Shown here in pieces: positions 12,901-24,462 of a stretch of DNA of 64,000 bases. Under the pieces are notes generated by a model, which was not told the origin of the DNA, did no database searches, and saw only the letters and a list, made by a program, of their open reading frames with translations. This DNA comes from Leucaena leucocephala (lineage: Eukaryota; Streptophyta; Magnoliopsida; Fabales; Fabaceae): contig CM073550.1 in NCBI GenBank assembly GCA_037074615.1, positions 13,038,001-13,102,000 of the forward strand, in the 5' to 3' direction. Position numbers and translations under genes: made by a program. Position 1 is the first letter of the stretch. Each line of letters opens with the position of its first letter.

Positions 12901-13051
12901 CCTTTAAAAATTGGGAGAAAGACAAAAAAAGTCTATTTAAATTTTAAAAAGATAAATTGGGCTTCTCAATATTGAAAATGACAGATTGGGTAGGAGGCAC
13001 AATCTGTCATTTGCAAATTTGTGTGCAAAGACCAAATTAGCCTTCACTTTC

Positions 13052-13342
13052 CCAATAGTATTTGCAACTTTGACAATACAATTTACAACTCTGCTAATGG
13101 TATTTACAATTCTGACAATGGTATTTGCAATTGGAAGAAATTCAATTTTGATAATTAGAAGAAAGACTGTAGCTAACAATGTAGCTAACACTGTAGTTTT
13201 GACTAGGTGAAGTTGCAAATCACATTGTAAGAAGTTGCAAATCATGTTGGTGAAGTTATAAATTCATTTGGTGAAGTTGTAAATCCTATTGATAAAGTTA
13301 CAAATCTCATTGGGAGAGTTACAAATACTATTAGCCAAGTTG
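13052..13342. repeat. Inverted array of 21-bp tandem units
   Basis: The right arm (13209-13342) is a head-to-tail array of about six 21-bp units of the form gaagttgcaaatcatgttggt. The left arm (13052-13134) carries about four units of the same motif in opposite orientation. The spacer is about 75 bp. More degenerate units continue at 13440-13560. Because 21 is a multiple of three, the minus frame crossing the left arm shows a heptad pattern (NTIVRIV, NTISRVV, NCIVKVA). It may be the interior of a transposon whose outer ends (about 12920 and 13600) look weakly inverted. Confidence 0.7.
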
Positions 13343-13599
13343 AATACTAAAATACTGTTGTAAATCTCATTCTTTAAGGGAACTTTATAAAAATTGAACA
13401 TTAAAAAGTGATTAACTAAGTCAGAACATCAGTCGGTCAATGGTTGAAGTTATTACAAATACCATTGCTTATTCTCTGTTGTGTAAGTTATAAATATCAT
13501 TGTGGGAGTTGCAAATATACCATTGGTAAAGTTTAAAATCCCATTATAGAAATGGCAAATAATAGTAGGAGTTTAAATTTTGCCTAAAAGGACTTATAA

Positions 13600-14130
13600 A
13601 ATCATGTTTTCTGTGATTTCCAAACAGGCACAATATTAACTATATCTTATTACCAAGTATTATAATTTTGAGTTTAATCAACTAATTTATTATTTTTATA
13701 TTTTTTAACTTATAAAATTGTATTCACTCGCTTTTAAATTTGTGCTAACTTTTTAAATTTAATTTTATTTATTGACTTTATATATAATTTTTAGAATTTT
13801 TTTTGTTAGAAATGATAAATTTTGAATATTGATAGATTTAATTTTAATTATTTGATTTTGAAATATAATTAAACTAAATTGCTGTCGATTTGTATTTTAA
13901 TTATTAATTATATACTTTTAATAATTATTTATTGATAAAGATAAATTTTTATGAGTTTGCAATTTGAATTTAAGTTCTTGTCACAAGTTTACTTAAATTC
14001 ATAAGTTTTACAACGTGAATTATATGTACTAAAGCAATGATCATACTCATAAAAGATATTACTTAGTGGTTTGATCCTTTTTTAAATTTTGACGGGTAAT
14101 AACTTAATTTTTATATATATATATTTTTTA
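13600..14130. other. AT-rich spacer
   Basis: I see no gene, only AT-rich low-complexity sequence with a short TA run near 14112-14124. Confidence 0.5.
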
Positions 14131-14833
14131 ATTTTGGACAAGTTAGTCTTTATAGGTTTTTGGGAGAATTAGGGAGAAGGACAAATGGAAAATAATAATT
14201 ATTCAAAAAGAACTTAAAAAATGTATTTATTTAGAAGGACTAAAAATAAAAATAAAAATTTATAATTACTAAATTATCCCTACCTATACTCCTACATTTT
14301 CTATTAATTGAAGTTTTCTCCCATGAATCCATTTTTATGATTTAAATTAATGTAGTAATATTAATTACTGAAATAAATTATACTTCTTAGTACCTGGGTA
14401 TCGTGCAAATTTTAGTGAAAAACCAAAGTCAATATGTATTTTACCATTGTGATAATCCTGCAACGTGAGAGGTTTTTTTCTTATGGGGGAAATATAAGTA
14501 ATTTAACATGGAAATAACATTTTAATTAATTTGTCAAGTAAACTTTGACGCAATGTAAAGAAGATTCATAAAACTTGTGAGAAAATAAGTAATTTAACAT
14601 GAAGATATTGTATATGAGGATGTCAAAAGGGGAAAAAAAAGGAGTGGACAGTTGTCAAAAAGACTATTTTTTAAGGTAATTTAGTAATTATAAATTTTTA
14701 TTTTAATTCCTGATCCTTTTAAATAAATACACTTTTTAATATACTTTTTAATAATAATAATTTTTTTAGTTATTCTCCTTAATTCTCCCTATATTTTTTT
14801 ATTAAGAGCAATTTAATCTTTATAATTTTTTTA
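14131..14833. mobile_element. DNA transposon with ~150 bp terminal inverted repeats
   Basis: Bases 14131-14278 and 14675-14833 are imperfect inverted copies. Both contain the blocks gggagaattagggaga (complement of tctccttaattctccc), atgtatttatttagaaggac and aaaatttataattactaaatta. The interior is about 400 bp without coding capacity. Long inverted arms with a short interior fit a non-autonomous Mutator-like or foldback element. Confidence 0.6.
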
Positions 14834-15341
14834 CCTCAACAAATTATAATAATAATTGAGTTATTTTGGGTCAAAGCTCAAAAACTAAATTAATGGATAA
14901 TTAAAAAAGTTTAAAAACTAAAAGTTAAACTTCTTTCTTTATTTAATGTAATAAATATTGAGTAAAATTATCATAATAATGTATATATATTATATTACAC
15001 CAGAGATTATATATTGAATTGTGATTAATAAGTCATGATGATTAATGGTAAAAAATTTCATACTTTTTCTTATAAACCTTACAGACAATGCTGTATGTAT
15101 TCAATATCACACATGCTATATTACATTACAGGAGACTTTGAGTTGCAAATAAAAATCACAACAAACAAACAATAATCTATAAGAAATACATTATAAAAAT
15201 ATTAATTCAATCTATAAGAAAGAACATGAAATGCTGCCAAGATTTATATGTATGCACTTTTTTAATCTTGACAATCACACATGTTCTATTGTTATTTAAT
15301 GGGCATATATCCTTATTCTACTATCATAGATTGAACACATC

Positions 15342-15373
<32 letters not shown>

Positions 15374-15415
15374 ACATTATATAAAATATGTGAAAATTTA
15401 ATACTCCTTCCAGTC
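14834..15415. other. Spacer 3' of the small peptide gene
   Basis: I see no gene. It contains an (AT)n microsatellite at 15345-15374, in what would be the 3' flank of the peptide gene. Near 15050 and 15240-15300 is plain AT-rich sequence. Confidence 0.5.
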
Positions 15416-16484
15416 CTACATATCAGGAGGGGCAGCGCAGCAAGTGCAGCATAAGAGTGTAGTTGGAGGAGGAACACAACACACACATAATGGACATGTG
15501 ATGGGAAAGAGCATTCCTGCAACCACACCAAATAATTAAGGAATCTCAAGGTACGTGTACGTGTATTTAATTTAGAGGGACAAACGCGATTAAGGGTTTG
15601 TTTGGTTGGAGGGTTTTGGAGGGGAGAGGAGGGAAGGGGAGGGGTGGGAAAAGTGTGTTTAATTGAAAAAAATATAGGAGAGGGGAGGAGAGATTTTTTG
15701 TCTTTTTGTGGTCCCCTCCCCTCCCTCACATTCCCTTTAAAAGTGGGGATTTTTGGAGGGGAGAGAAAATTTTTCACTTTTATGACCAAATTACCCTTGA
15801 TGTTTATTTAATATTCCAATTATACCCTTAAGCTTTTTTATTTTATTTTTCTCACACCTATTTTTTTTAATTGTTAAAATTTAATAAACATAATAAATTA
15901 TTTATATATTATATTAAAATATATAATAATTATATAATTAATAAGAAATAATATTAAAATTTTATCATTTTTTTAATTTTATTATATATATAAATGAGAT
16001 AAAAAAAATTTAAGATTTATAAATTAAAAAAATAATAGTTTTGATATAAATATTATAAATAAAGAGTAAATAAATTTAAATAAAGAAATAAGGGTATATT
16101 TATCAATTTCTAATTAACTCCCCTCCCCTCCCCTCCCGAATCAAACAAAACACATTATTAATTAATTTCTCCTACCTTTCTCTACCCTCCCTTAAATTAA
16201 TCTAACCCACTCTCCCCTCAGCTAAATCAAATAAAGCCTAAAAGATTTAAGGTTATAAATATGATTGAATTTACGATGTTCTACTAATTATAAGAAGTCT
16301 TCATGCAATTAGTAGTTAATGAAATGACGATATTAAAAGAATATATAGTGGATGCATCGAGAAGAAATTAAGAATAGGATTATTTACTTGTTGTAGCTTC
16401 GCACATAAAGGTGGTGGAAGGAGACAAGATCATGGCAAAGATGAAAAGAGTCACCAAGCAAAGCTTCAAAGATTTACTCGCCAT
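15416..16484 (-). CDS. Small secreted cysteine-rich peptide precursor (65 aa, two exons)
   Basis: Exon 1 (16388-16484) and exon 2 (15416-15516) join in phase across a GT-AG intron (donor aa|gtaaat, acceptor ttgcag|ga) and end in TAG. The predicted protein has 65 residues. The N-terminus MASKSLKLCLVTLFIFAMIL is a strong signal peptide, with likely cleavage after CEA (residues 28-30). The mature part holds eight Cys in two mirrored clusters, C-x2-C-x-C-C then C-C-x-C-C, separated by a Pro-rich loop (CVPPPTT). A TATA-like tatatata (16526-16534) lies about 45 bp upstream of the start. I do not recognise the family; the layout resembles plant secreted Cys-rich peptides, so an apoplastic role is inference. 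Most of the 871 bp intron is a transposon-like repeat. The gene model rests on splice logic only, with no transcript evidence. Confidence 0.6.
15595..16243. mobile_element. MITE inside the intron of the small peptide gene
   Basis: The left end reads tttgtttggttggagggttt followed by G-rich ggaggggaga runs. The right end carries cctcccctcccctccc and then ctaaatcaaataaagcc, whose complement resembles the left end. The AT-rich interior has no coding capacity. It lies wholly within the intron (15517-16387) and accounts for about three quarters of it. Confidence 0.5.
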
Positions 16485-16525
16485 TTTAATTTGTTGACGA
16501 ACAAATGCCTATCTTTAAAAGATTT

Positions 16526-16534
16526 GTATATATA
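16526..16534 (-). promoter_or_regulatory. TATA-like box of the small peptide gene
   Basis: On the minus strand the sequence gctatatatac lies about 45 bp upstream of the ATG at 16484, a position that would leave a short 5' leader. It adjoins an AT/GT microsatellite at 16553-16585. Confidence 0.45.
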
Positions 16535-16930
16535 GCGGTCACATATACATGTACATATATATATATGTGTGTGTGTGTGTGAGTGAGACAGAGAGATTTT
16601 CCAAAAATTATCGGATTATTAAATTTAATTTTGACAAATAGCATATAATGCCTTTTGGTTGTATTGAAAAATTATGTCTATATTCTTAGCTAGCTTTTTT
16701 CTAATTTTGTTTTAATAATATTAACCGGATCTTATTACTCCGTATCCCAATTTCAAAATTTATAGACGCCTTTTTTAATATAAATATCTCTTTTAAAAAT
16801 TAAACTTAATACCTAAATTTTAACATATATATTTATTATAAGATTAAATATAAGATTTAAAAGAATCTATTATATTATTTTATATTATTAAATTGATTTT
16901 ATATTAATTTTTAATTTATTTATATACATG

Positions 16931-17066
16931 GTACTATTTTTTAACCCCAAGAGTGAAAATAAGGTTGATGTGATTAAATTTAATCACATCAACTCTATAT
17001 AGTTAAAATAAGGCTGATGTGATTGACAAAGTTTCTATTCCCCCGTTGTGAGTGGGGTTAAAATAC
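16931..17066. mobile_element. Short MITE with perfect internal palindrome
   Basis: The ends are inverted (tattttttaacccc on the left, complement of ggggttaaaatact on the right). The interior contains a perfect 30-bp palindrome at 16964-16993 whose half is gttgatgtgattaaa. A relative or fragment lies at 11758-11850. Confidence 0.5.
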
Positions 17067-20000
17067 TTTAATAACCTCTCCATTTTCTCTTAATTATACA
17101 TATCTCCTCTTTATTTTAAAAACCCATATAAACTTACACATGATTAAAATATGTGTTATACAAACATTCCTTATGTGTTTAAGGTCCTATTATTATCCAT
17201 TCAATCGATAGTTAACTATTAAGTTTGATTATTAATTTTTTAACCAAAATACCCCTCTTTAACATAATTATTTAAACATTAACATTTGTTAAAATAAAAT
17301 TTATACGGTCAAAAATAATTCTAATATATATTTTTCAGACTTTATAATATGTTAAAAAATTTATTAGTTTTAATTAGGCTAAAATATATAAAATTCTTTC
17401 AATTTTAAGTCAGTTGCATATCACATCTCTAATATTTATAAATTTAAATTAATAATTATAATATTTTATATTTTAATTATTAACTCCTACTGTTAAAATT
17501 ATCGTTACATTAATAGTTTTTTCTATATCATAATTTTATAGTTTTTAATTATATATCATGTCATTTAAAAACTAAGTTAACATGTATTTTTAATTATTTT
17601 TAAATACTTAAAAATAAAATAATTAAAAATATAAAATACTTAAAAAAGTACTTAAATATTTGTTTCGCCTTTCCTTTTTTAAATAAAAATAAAAATACTT
17701 TACAAAATTTAATATATATATATATATATATTGTTTTTTTTTTGAATGGATGAAAACACATCCTGTTGTTCTATTGCAATCAAAGTACTAAAATTACTAA
17801 TAATTAATAATATTTCTGGTATGTTGGCAGTTTGGCTAATCGATGGGTTTTCACAAGTTTTGATTCTTTTTCCTAGAGGGAAAAACTGTTGACATGCGAA
17901 CAATATTTACTATTTAGTGCCATTTTAAAGGGAACAACAACAAGCTTAATACTATTTTTATTACTCATATATTTAATATAAGAGTTAATTAATTTTTTTA
18001 AATAAATTAATTTATTTAACCTAACCTCCAAAATTATAGGCTTGGTTGATAAAATGCAGTCCTATTTTTATAAGGGTTTTTTTACTCATACCTGCCAATC
18101 TGCACCTACTCACGGGTTAGTCTTTTTTTTTTTAATTTTATTATTATATTTAAATTTTATTTATTTAATTATTTTATAATAAATTGTTTTATTATTTTAT
18201 TACTTTAAATTTTTATTTATTTTTAAATTTTAGTATATTGTAAAAAATTTAAAAAAAATTGTGACGGGAGGATTGGTGAAATACTAACCTGCCGCAGGCT
18301 AATCTATTTTCGACAGGTTAACTTATATTATTATTTCTATATAATATAAATTTATTCTAAAGAGTTAGATTTAATTATATTTAATTAATTAATTAATTTA
18401 AGTTTTTGAATTTATAAAAAAAATTAATTAGATTTTGTATTTGTATTAAGGGCGGGGGAGTACACTGCAGTTTTCTTCATGGTTGTGGCCATATGTGTTT
18501 TTTTTCTTGAAGTTAGCAAACGGTGAAAAATAAATTAGGGATTTGAGATGATAAAGGATAAATTTGTAAATAAAATTTATTTTAATATAAATTTTCATTA
18601 AAAACACATTTTTAGAATGTTCTTAACATAATAAATGGTTTAAATTTTAGTATATGTTTTCAAAATAAAGGGAAAGTCTTTTGTGTAATTAAAGAAAAAT
18701 AAAAGGATAGTCAGAATATTTTATTTATTATGGAATTATTATTATTTATAAATATTTTTTTGGTAAATTAGTAAGTATCACCTAACTGATAGTATATAGA
18801 TTAATCCTCTTGACAGATAACTAAAATGAATTTTACCTTTTATAACAAAACTTTTTTTCCATTTGAACGGCCCTATTTGAAACTAAGATATCTATTTAAA
18901 GGACTTAATTATTTACTAGATGTGTGAAGTTTAGTTGATTATTTTTTTTTATAAAAAAATTTTTAGAAAGGAATTAAGCTCACCTACGATCTAAAGGTAG
19001 GGAGAAATTTCCTTTCCTCTTTGGCGATACCAATGTCAGGTAGGACGAGCCATTTATTACTCTCAGGCATAAATTTAAACACTCAAGAGCTAAAATGTCT
19101 CTCCAAACACCACAACTAGAACCACAATAAAATAATACTCTTCAGAGATCGAATACGTTCCAAATTATATATTAGAAAGTGGGCCCATTTAATATTGGGC
19201 TAGGTGAGAGTGGGCTCATTAGGAAAGCTTTCTGACCCAACTCGTTATAAGAAGGGCTAGTGGGCTGGCCCACTTTTAATTTTCTACTTTTTAAAACGTT
19301 TGTTTAAATATCCAAATTAAACCATTAACTTTCTCTATTCAAGCTTAAATCTAAATTATATGAACCTCAAAACTTTTAAATATAAGTATATGATGAAATT
19401 CAAATTTTTTTACTTTGAAGCTTATATATATATATAATATTTAAATCATTCAAACTAGTTTACCTATTTAAATCATTATAAGTGAAAAGTGAGAAGAGTG
19501 GGAGGGGCCGAGCACTAACAAATATAGGTGCCAAAACGTATAACAGTTCATATGATGAGCCGAAAGTTTTGAAATGATCTGTTTGAACTATGCAAATCAA
19601 GAGATAAAATTTCAAAAATGAGATTATTTAAAACTCAATGATTACGTGAGATGATATTTTGTTGTTTGGAAATATTTTCGAACCTACCAAAACCTCGGCA
19701 AAAGAAGGAAGATCAAATCAGTTTCAATTCTTCAATTTAGATTTGTGCCAAAATAATTATGCATACCTTATTCACTGCATGCACTAAAGCAATGAAGATA
19801 ACCATAAAGATTGGTCGATTGAAAAAAAGGAAAAAATATACTCTGATACAGTAATCTCTCATACTCACTCTCCTTATAAGAATCTCGCAAAAAAATTAGA
19901 ATTGAAGCTAAAAAAATCTTTGAATAATGTTTATTTCACTTTACTTAATTATGAATAAGCTATAGATATAAATGAATATATAATTACAATTAAAAATTGA

Positions 20001-20398
20001 CTCTCCCTATATTATTGGGAAATATGGCCATGTCAACAAAAACAAGAGTATGATAGATTTGATTGACTCAACTGACTCTCCATTAATATAGTAGGATAAA
20101 TAAAATAATTAATAATAAAAATAATTAACTGCTTGGACTTAGTGAGACTAAAGTTCCCCTTCTTGTATCTCCTATGGTAATTCATCGGAAACCTATCACA
20201 CTCTTAACTAAGTCTTATATTTAAGGTCAAAACCTACCTCTTAACTAGATCCCACATTTAGGACCGAAGAAGTATTACATATTGTTAACAATATTGATGT
20301 TAGAGGAATAACAAGAAGAATAAGATGGAGCAACAATATCCATTAATCATGAAAGAGCAATAAGCTCATATAATTTCCATGGTAATCTCCCTTCATAT
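17067..20398. other. AT-rich spacer with scattered repeat fragments
   Basis: I see no gene. (TA)n lies near 17711-17731. A segment at about 18075-18320 holds hAT-MITE-like GC-richer pieces. A dispersed repeat at 18960-19165 is listed separately. Near 19170-19280 are several gggcc/ggccc motifs without an adjacent gene. Confidence 0.5.
18960..19165 (-). repeat. Dispersed repeat, relative of copies at 58480-59210
   Basis: It shares motifs in reverse orientation with the repeats near 58500-59000, including the block around tctctccaaacaccacaa...gaaccacaataaaataatactct and the following gaatacgttcc. A further fragment is at about 60565-60610. The identity of the parent element is unknown. Confidence 0.5.
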
Positions 20399-20499
20399 CT
20401 AATCTCTCTTTATATAGAACCTTATGTAGTGTTTGGTGGTTGGGGTCTGAACCAATATGAGATTAATATCTCCAACACTTACATTGAAATGGAAAAATA

Positions 20500-22348
20500 A
20501 ATACAAGCCCAAAAATTTCCAGCAGAAAGAGCCAATAACTCCCCAGATGATAGCGTTAAAAAAAAGCCATAATGAACCCAATTTTGACTATATCAGGAAG
20601 GTCTATATAACCAGCTGTCAAAAAATGAAAAAAAAATTATAAGATCATCAGATACCAGGCTCTAATATATCTTGAAAGTAATAAGAGAGATCATGGAAGG
20701 CATATTAAATCAAGATAAGACATTCATTCACAATGAATAGTCTTATGGTTGCATATTGCTAACAGAAGCAACAGAAAGAGGAAGGGGAAAGATGCTGTCC
20801 TAGAAGATTAAAATTTTGGCAGGTCTTTGAAGATTTAAAACTAGTACTTTTGTTTACTGACAAAAAATTGATTTTCTTTCTACTCCATTGATTGCAACTT
20901 CAACCAAACATCTCCACGAGTGAGACGAGGGGGAGAAAGAGAAAACAAATGCCTCATAACAGAAAAAGATATACATATTTTTCATAAGATGGATAGATAA
21001 TATGCATTGGGACCATGACATATGATGGAAGCCACTGTAATCCTGTACTCCTTAGGTCTTAATTATAGGAGGAAGTTAGGGAGTTGAACTTGATTCTAAA
21101 TACAATACTTCAATATATTTTATTTCTAATATTTATTATTATTTTTTTAAACTAATTTATCTAACTTATAAACCAATATATAATCTAATGTTATACTTAA
21201 AGTAACTTATTTAACTTCCAAAATAAACCATATTAGTAAAGTAATTCTTATATGAAGGAACATATTATTTATGTAATGAAAGCCGAGACATATTTTAAAT
21301 TCAAGACAAGAAATAGTCTCAGACAAATTACAGGGGAACAAAAATAAAGGAAAAATAAAACTGACAGCACACCACAGTCTAGCTTTCAAATGGCTAGGTC
21401 ACTCCACACAACACTCAATAAATCTTTTAGTTTAAAGGAACAGTTTTCCTCATCATGAAGCATCAATTTCATACTTTTTGCATACTAATCAAGCATAGCA
21501 GTTAGTTAAATAGGTCGGAAAAGAAAATCAACCTGAAATTGAGTCTGGACAAGATAAGACCCCAGCTTTCTGGAAGTAGGATGATTGGGTTCACTCCCTG
21601 CTGAGAGGGACAGTGACTTGATAATCGGCAAGAATATGCCGCCGGCCCTCGCGGTGGTGCTGGGCATCGCCGGTGCAATAAGTACTTCGCCAAAAGTCAA
21701 CCCATAAGACAGTCCCAATGTGCTCTTTCCCCACCACTTGACGAAGTAAGTCGCAATCCTATCCCCCAACCCAGTTTTCACAAACCCACGAGCGAAGAAA
21801 AAGGAAATCACAATCAACCAAATGACCTGGTCAGTGAACGCGCTAAAAGCCGCAGAGAACGTCAGTGTTTTTGTCACGATGGAAGTCGTTAAACCAAGAA
21901 AAGCCCAAGCTCCCACCGGCAATGGACTTAGAACAAGACCCGTTATGGTCGAGAGAAAAATCGAGAGCAATTGCCACGCTTGAGGGGTAACATCAACGGG
22001 CGTAGGAACTAAGAAGCGAACGATGAGACCAATAGAAATGGAGATAAAAAAAGGTAAAGGTTTGGCGCCTTGATCAACAGGGATTGATGATGACTGTGAT
22101 TCCGGAGAAGATGGCGACGAAGAAGCTTGAATTGGGCGATTTGCAATGCGACGTTCAGAGAGAGGATTTAAGGTGGACGAAGTTTTGGAGGGAAAGAAGG
22201 GGAAAGGAGAGACAGTTAATCTGAGAGATGGGATCGAAGGAGAATTTGGAGTCAACAGAACAGAAAGATGACCGAGGAAAGAAGTGGGAGGGGAAGAGAG
22301 AGGGACAGAGGTCGAGAGGGAGAGGGAGAGGGATGTGAAGCTATCCAT
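20500..22348 (-). pseudogene. DiT2-like translocator copy A: exon 1 plus exon 4, exons 2-3 deleted
   Basis: Exon 1 (21533-22348, 272 codons) is open and encodes transit peptide plus the first membrane part (GLGDRIATYFVKWWGKSTLG; PSTTARAGGIFLPI). It ends at a good donor (ttcag|gttgat). The next recognisable coding block is exon 4 (20614 down to about 20500). Between them the sequence jumps from intron 1 directly to intron 3, near 21421-21435, so exons 2 and 3 are gone. Exon 1 ends in phase 0 but exon 4 needs one carried base, so direct splicing hits a stop at the fourth codon. The normal stop after GLY is also lost. A truncated exon-1 protein could be made, but transport function is very unlikely. 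It stands head-to-head with copy B. Confidence 0.88.
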
Positions 22349-24462
22349 GGGAGAGAGATGGTAGCTCGGGAAGAAAAGGAAAGGAAGGGGATTCGTAAGT
22401 TTGAAATATAAATTCAATTTCTCGTTCGAAAAAAATATAAATTCAATTTCAATTTAATATAAAACATTTAATAAAAAAGTTTTTAAAAAAATATTGAAAT
22501 AATTTGCCATTGATGATATCCCAAAATTTAACTCTGAAATTCCAAAAATTGATACAACATTGATATTAGCATTAAATTTAAAATATTAATGCTAAATTTT
22601 ATAATATCAAACTATTCTTTATTTTTATTAAAAATATTAATATCAAATTTTAACAAAACTTTTAATGTCAAAATTTTAAAATATCAATTCAATTTTAATA
22701 TTTGATCCTTTGTTGAAATTTGTTTTTTATTATCTCAAAGTAAAATTAAATTCATGATGCACAAAGCTAAAGACATTTGTAAATGCATAAGATATAAATT
22801 TCAGATACTTTTGAGTAAGGAAAAAAATGATACTTTTAACTAATAAATATTTTAATGAAGAAGTTTTTGGTAATTTTTATTTAATAAATGAGATCTATCT
22901 TTTTTCACTTTTTTATTTTTTTTAATTATGATTTCCACGTAAAAGCTCTAATATTTTAATGTCAATATTTTTTATATTAATTGAGTAAATGATATCTATT
23001 GATCTATTTATATGTATATAATCAAAGGTAGAAAATTAATTACAAAAAACCACTTCTATACATAAATAAAACTAGAAAAAATCTATAGGTAATGCCAACT
23101 TTGAAATAATATATTAATGACATAAATCTGAATAATAGACAATAAGTTCAAAGAATGATATCATTCACATCAAGTGATCCAATCAATGACTATTTTGTTA
23201 GCTAACACTTGACAAAGTTAGTTAACTCAGTTAATGGGCTGTTAAAATAGTGTGTATATATCAATAAAAATAATTGGATGTGAAGAATATAATATTATTT
23301 AAGTGCTTTTGTCCTTCTTTAAACTCATTCTCAATCATTTAAATTAAGTTTCATCATTTTTCTATTATTTTAATAATTTAATATTATAATAATTTATAAA
23401 ACATTAAACTTCAGCAGATAAGCCTGATGTAATGACTAAGATGAAAAATAATTAAATAAAGAAAGGAATTTGTTAAAAGTGTGGAAAGGAAAAAAAAATT
23501 GATATGGAGTCAAATTTTCTTTATTTTATTCTCTATTTTTTTTCGCATTTCATCTCAATATTTAGATTAAATTTTGAATTGTTTATATTCAATATTTTAT
23601 AAAAAAATATTATTTTTATATTTTTTTAATTGTTCAAATTAAGTTTTAAAATTCTTTTTAAACCAAAAATTAATTCTATTTATTTATATTTATTATTAGG
23701 TAAAATTATCCAATTAAAATTTATAATATGTATTTTTATCATTAATGAAGGTTTAACAAAATTTTGAAATTCGATCAATGTGAATTTTTATTATTTAAAA
23801 AAGTTCATATGACAAGATTTAATTGAAAAATTAAACATAATAAATATAAATAAATGATAAGATAACATTTAATATCTTGATATTATTTTTTAATATAATC
23901 TAATACTTTAATGTATATATCATATCATAATATATTTTTCTAATACATCCAATATCTCAGTAATTTTTTAAGTGTATCCAATATTTTTTATATTATTTTT
24001 TAATTATGTACCCTAATATCATTTATTATTTAGGGAGTTAGATATACTATAAATAAAATTGTAATACTAAATATACTAAAAGATAATATTAAGATAGTAT
24101 TGTATTATAAATAAGATTATAGTGGGAATAAAAGAGAATTAATATTATTTTGTTTCTTACTATGTACTGTAAAACCGTTTAATTAATTTAATGATCATTT
24201 TGTCTTTCTTACAAAAAAAGTTTTGCTATTTGTTTTATGTATTTTTTAAATAATTTTATATTTTATTAACAACTTTATAAAATATAAAATGTCAACAGAA
24301 AAGCATGATGTAACTAACGAATAAGATGAAAAATAATTAAATAAAAGAGATGGAGAGAGCCTGAGAGGTTGACTTCGGGCCATTCAAAAACGGCTCGCTC
24401 AATCTCAAACTTACGAATCTCCTTCATTCCCTTCCCTTCCACTTAGCAACCATTGCTTTCCA
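22349..24462. other. Spacer between head-to-head DiT2 copies A and B
   Basis: It holds the divergent 5' flanks of copies A and B. The 70 bp next to each start codon are related (tcaaacttacgaatc shared). The middle is AT-rich with no gene seen, including the motif block around 22500-22700 with repeated aaatattaatg-type sequence. Confidence 0.5.

Noticed and set aside
13052..13342. CRISPR-like array
   Set aside because: Eukaryotic context, units are contiguous without unique spacers, and orientation flips between arms.
15313..15789. 158-codon minus-strand frame
   Set aside because: It runs through the MITE and intron; the coding frame of exon 2 of the peptide gene is a different one and gives the conserved Cys pattern.
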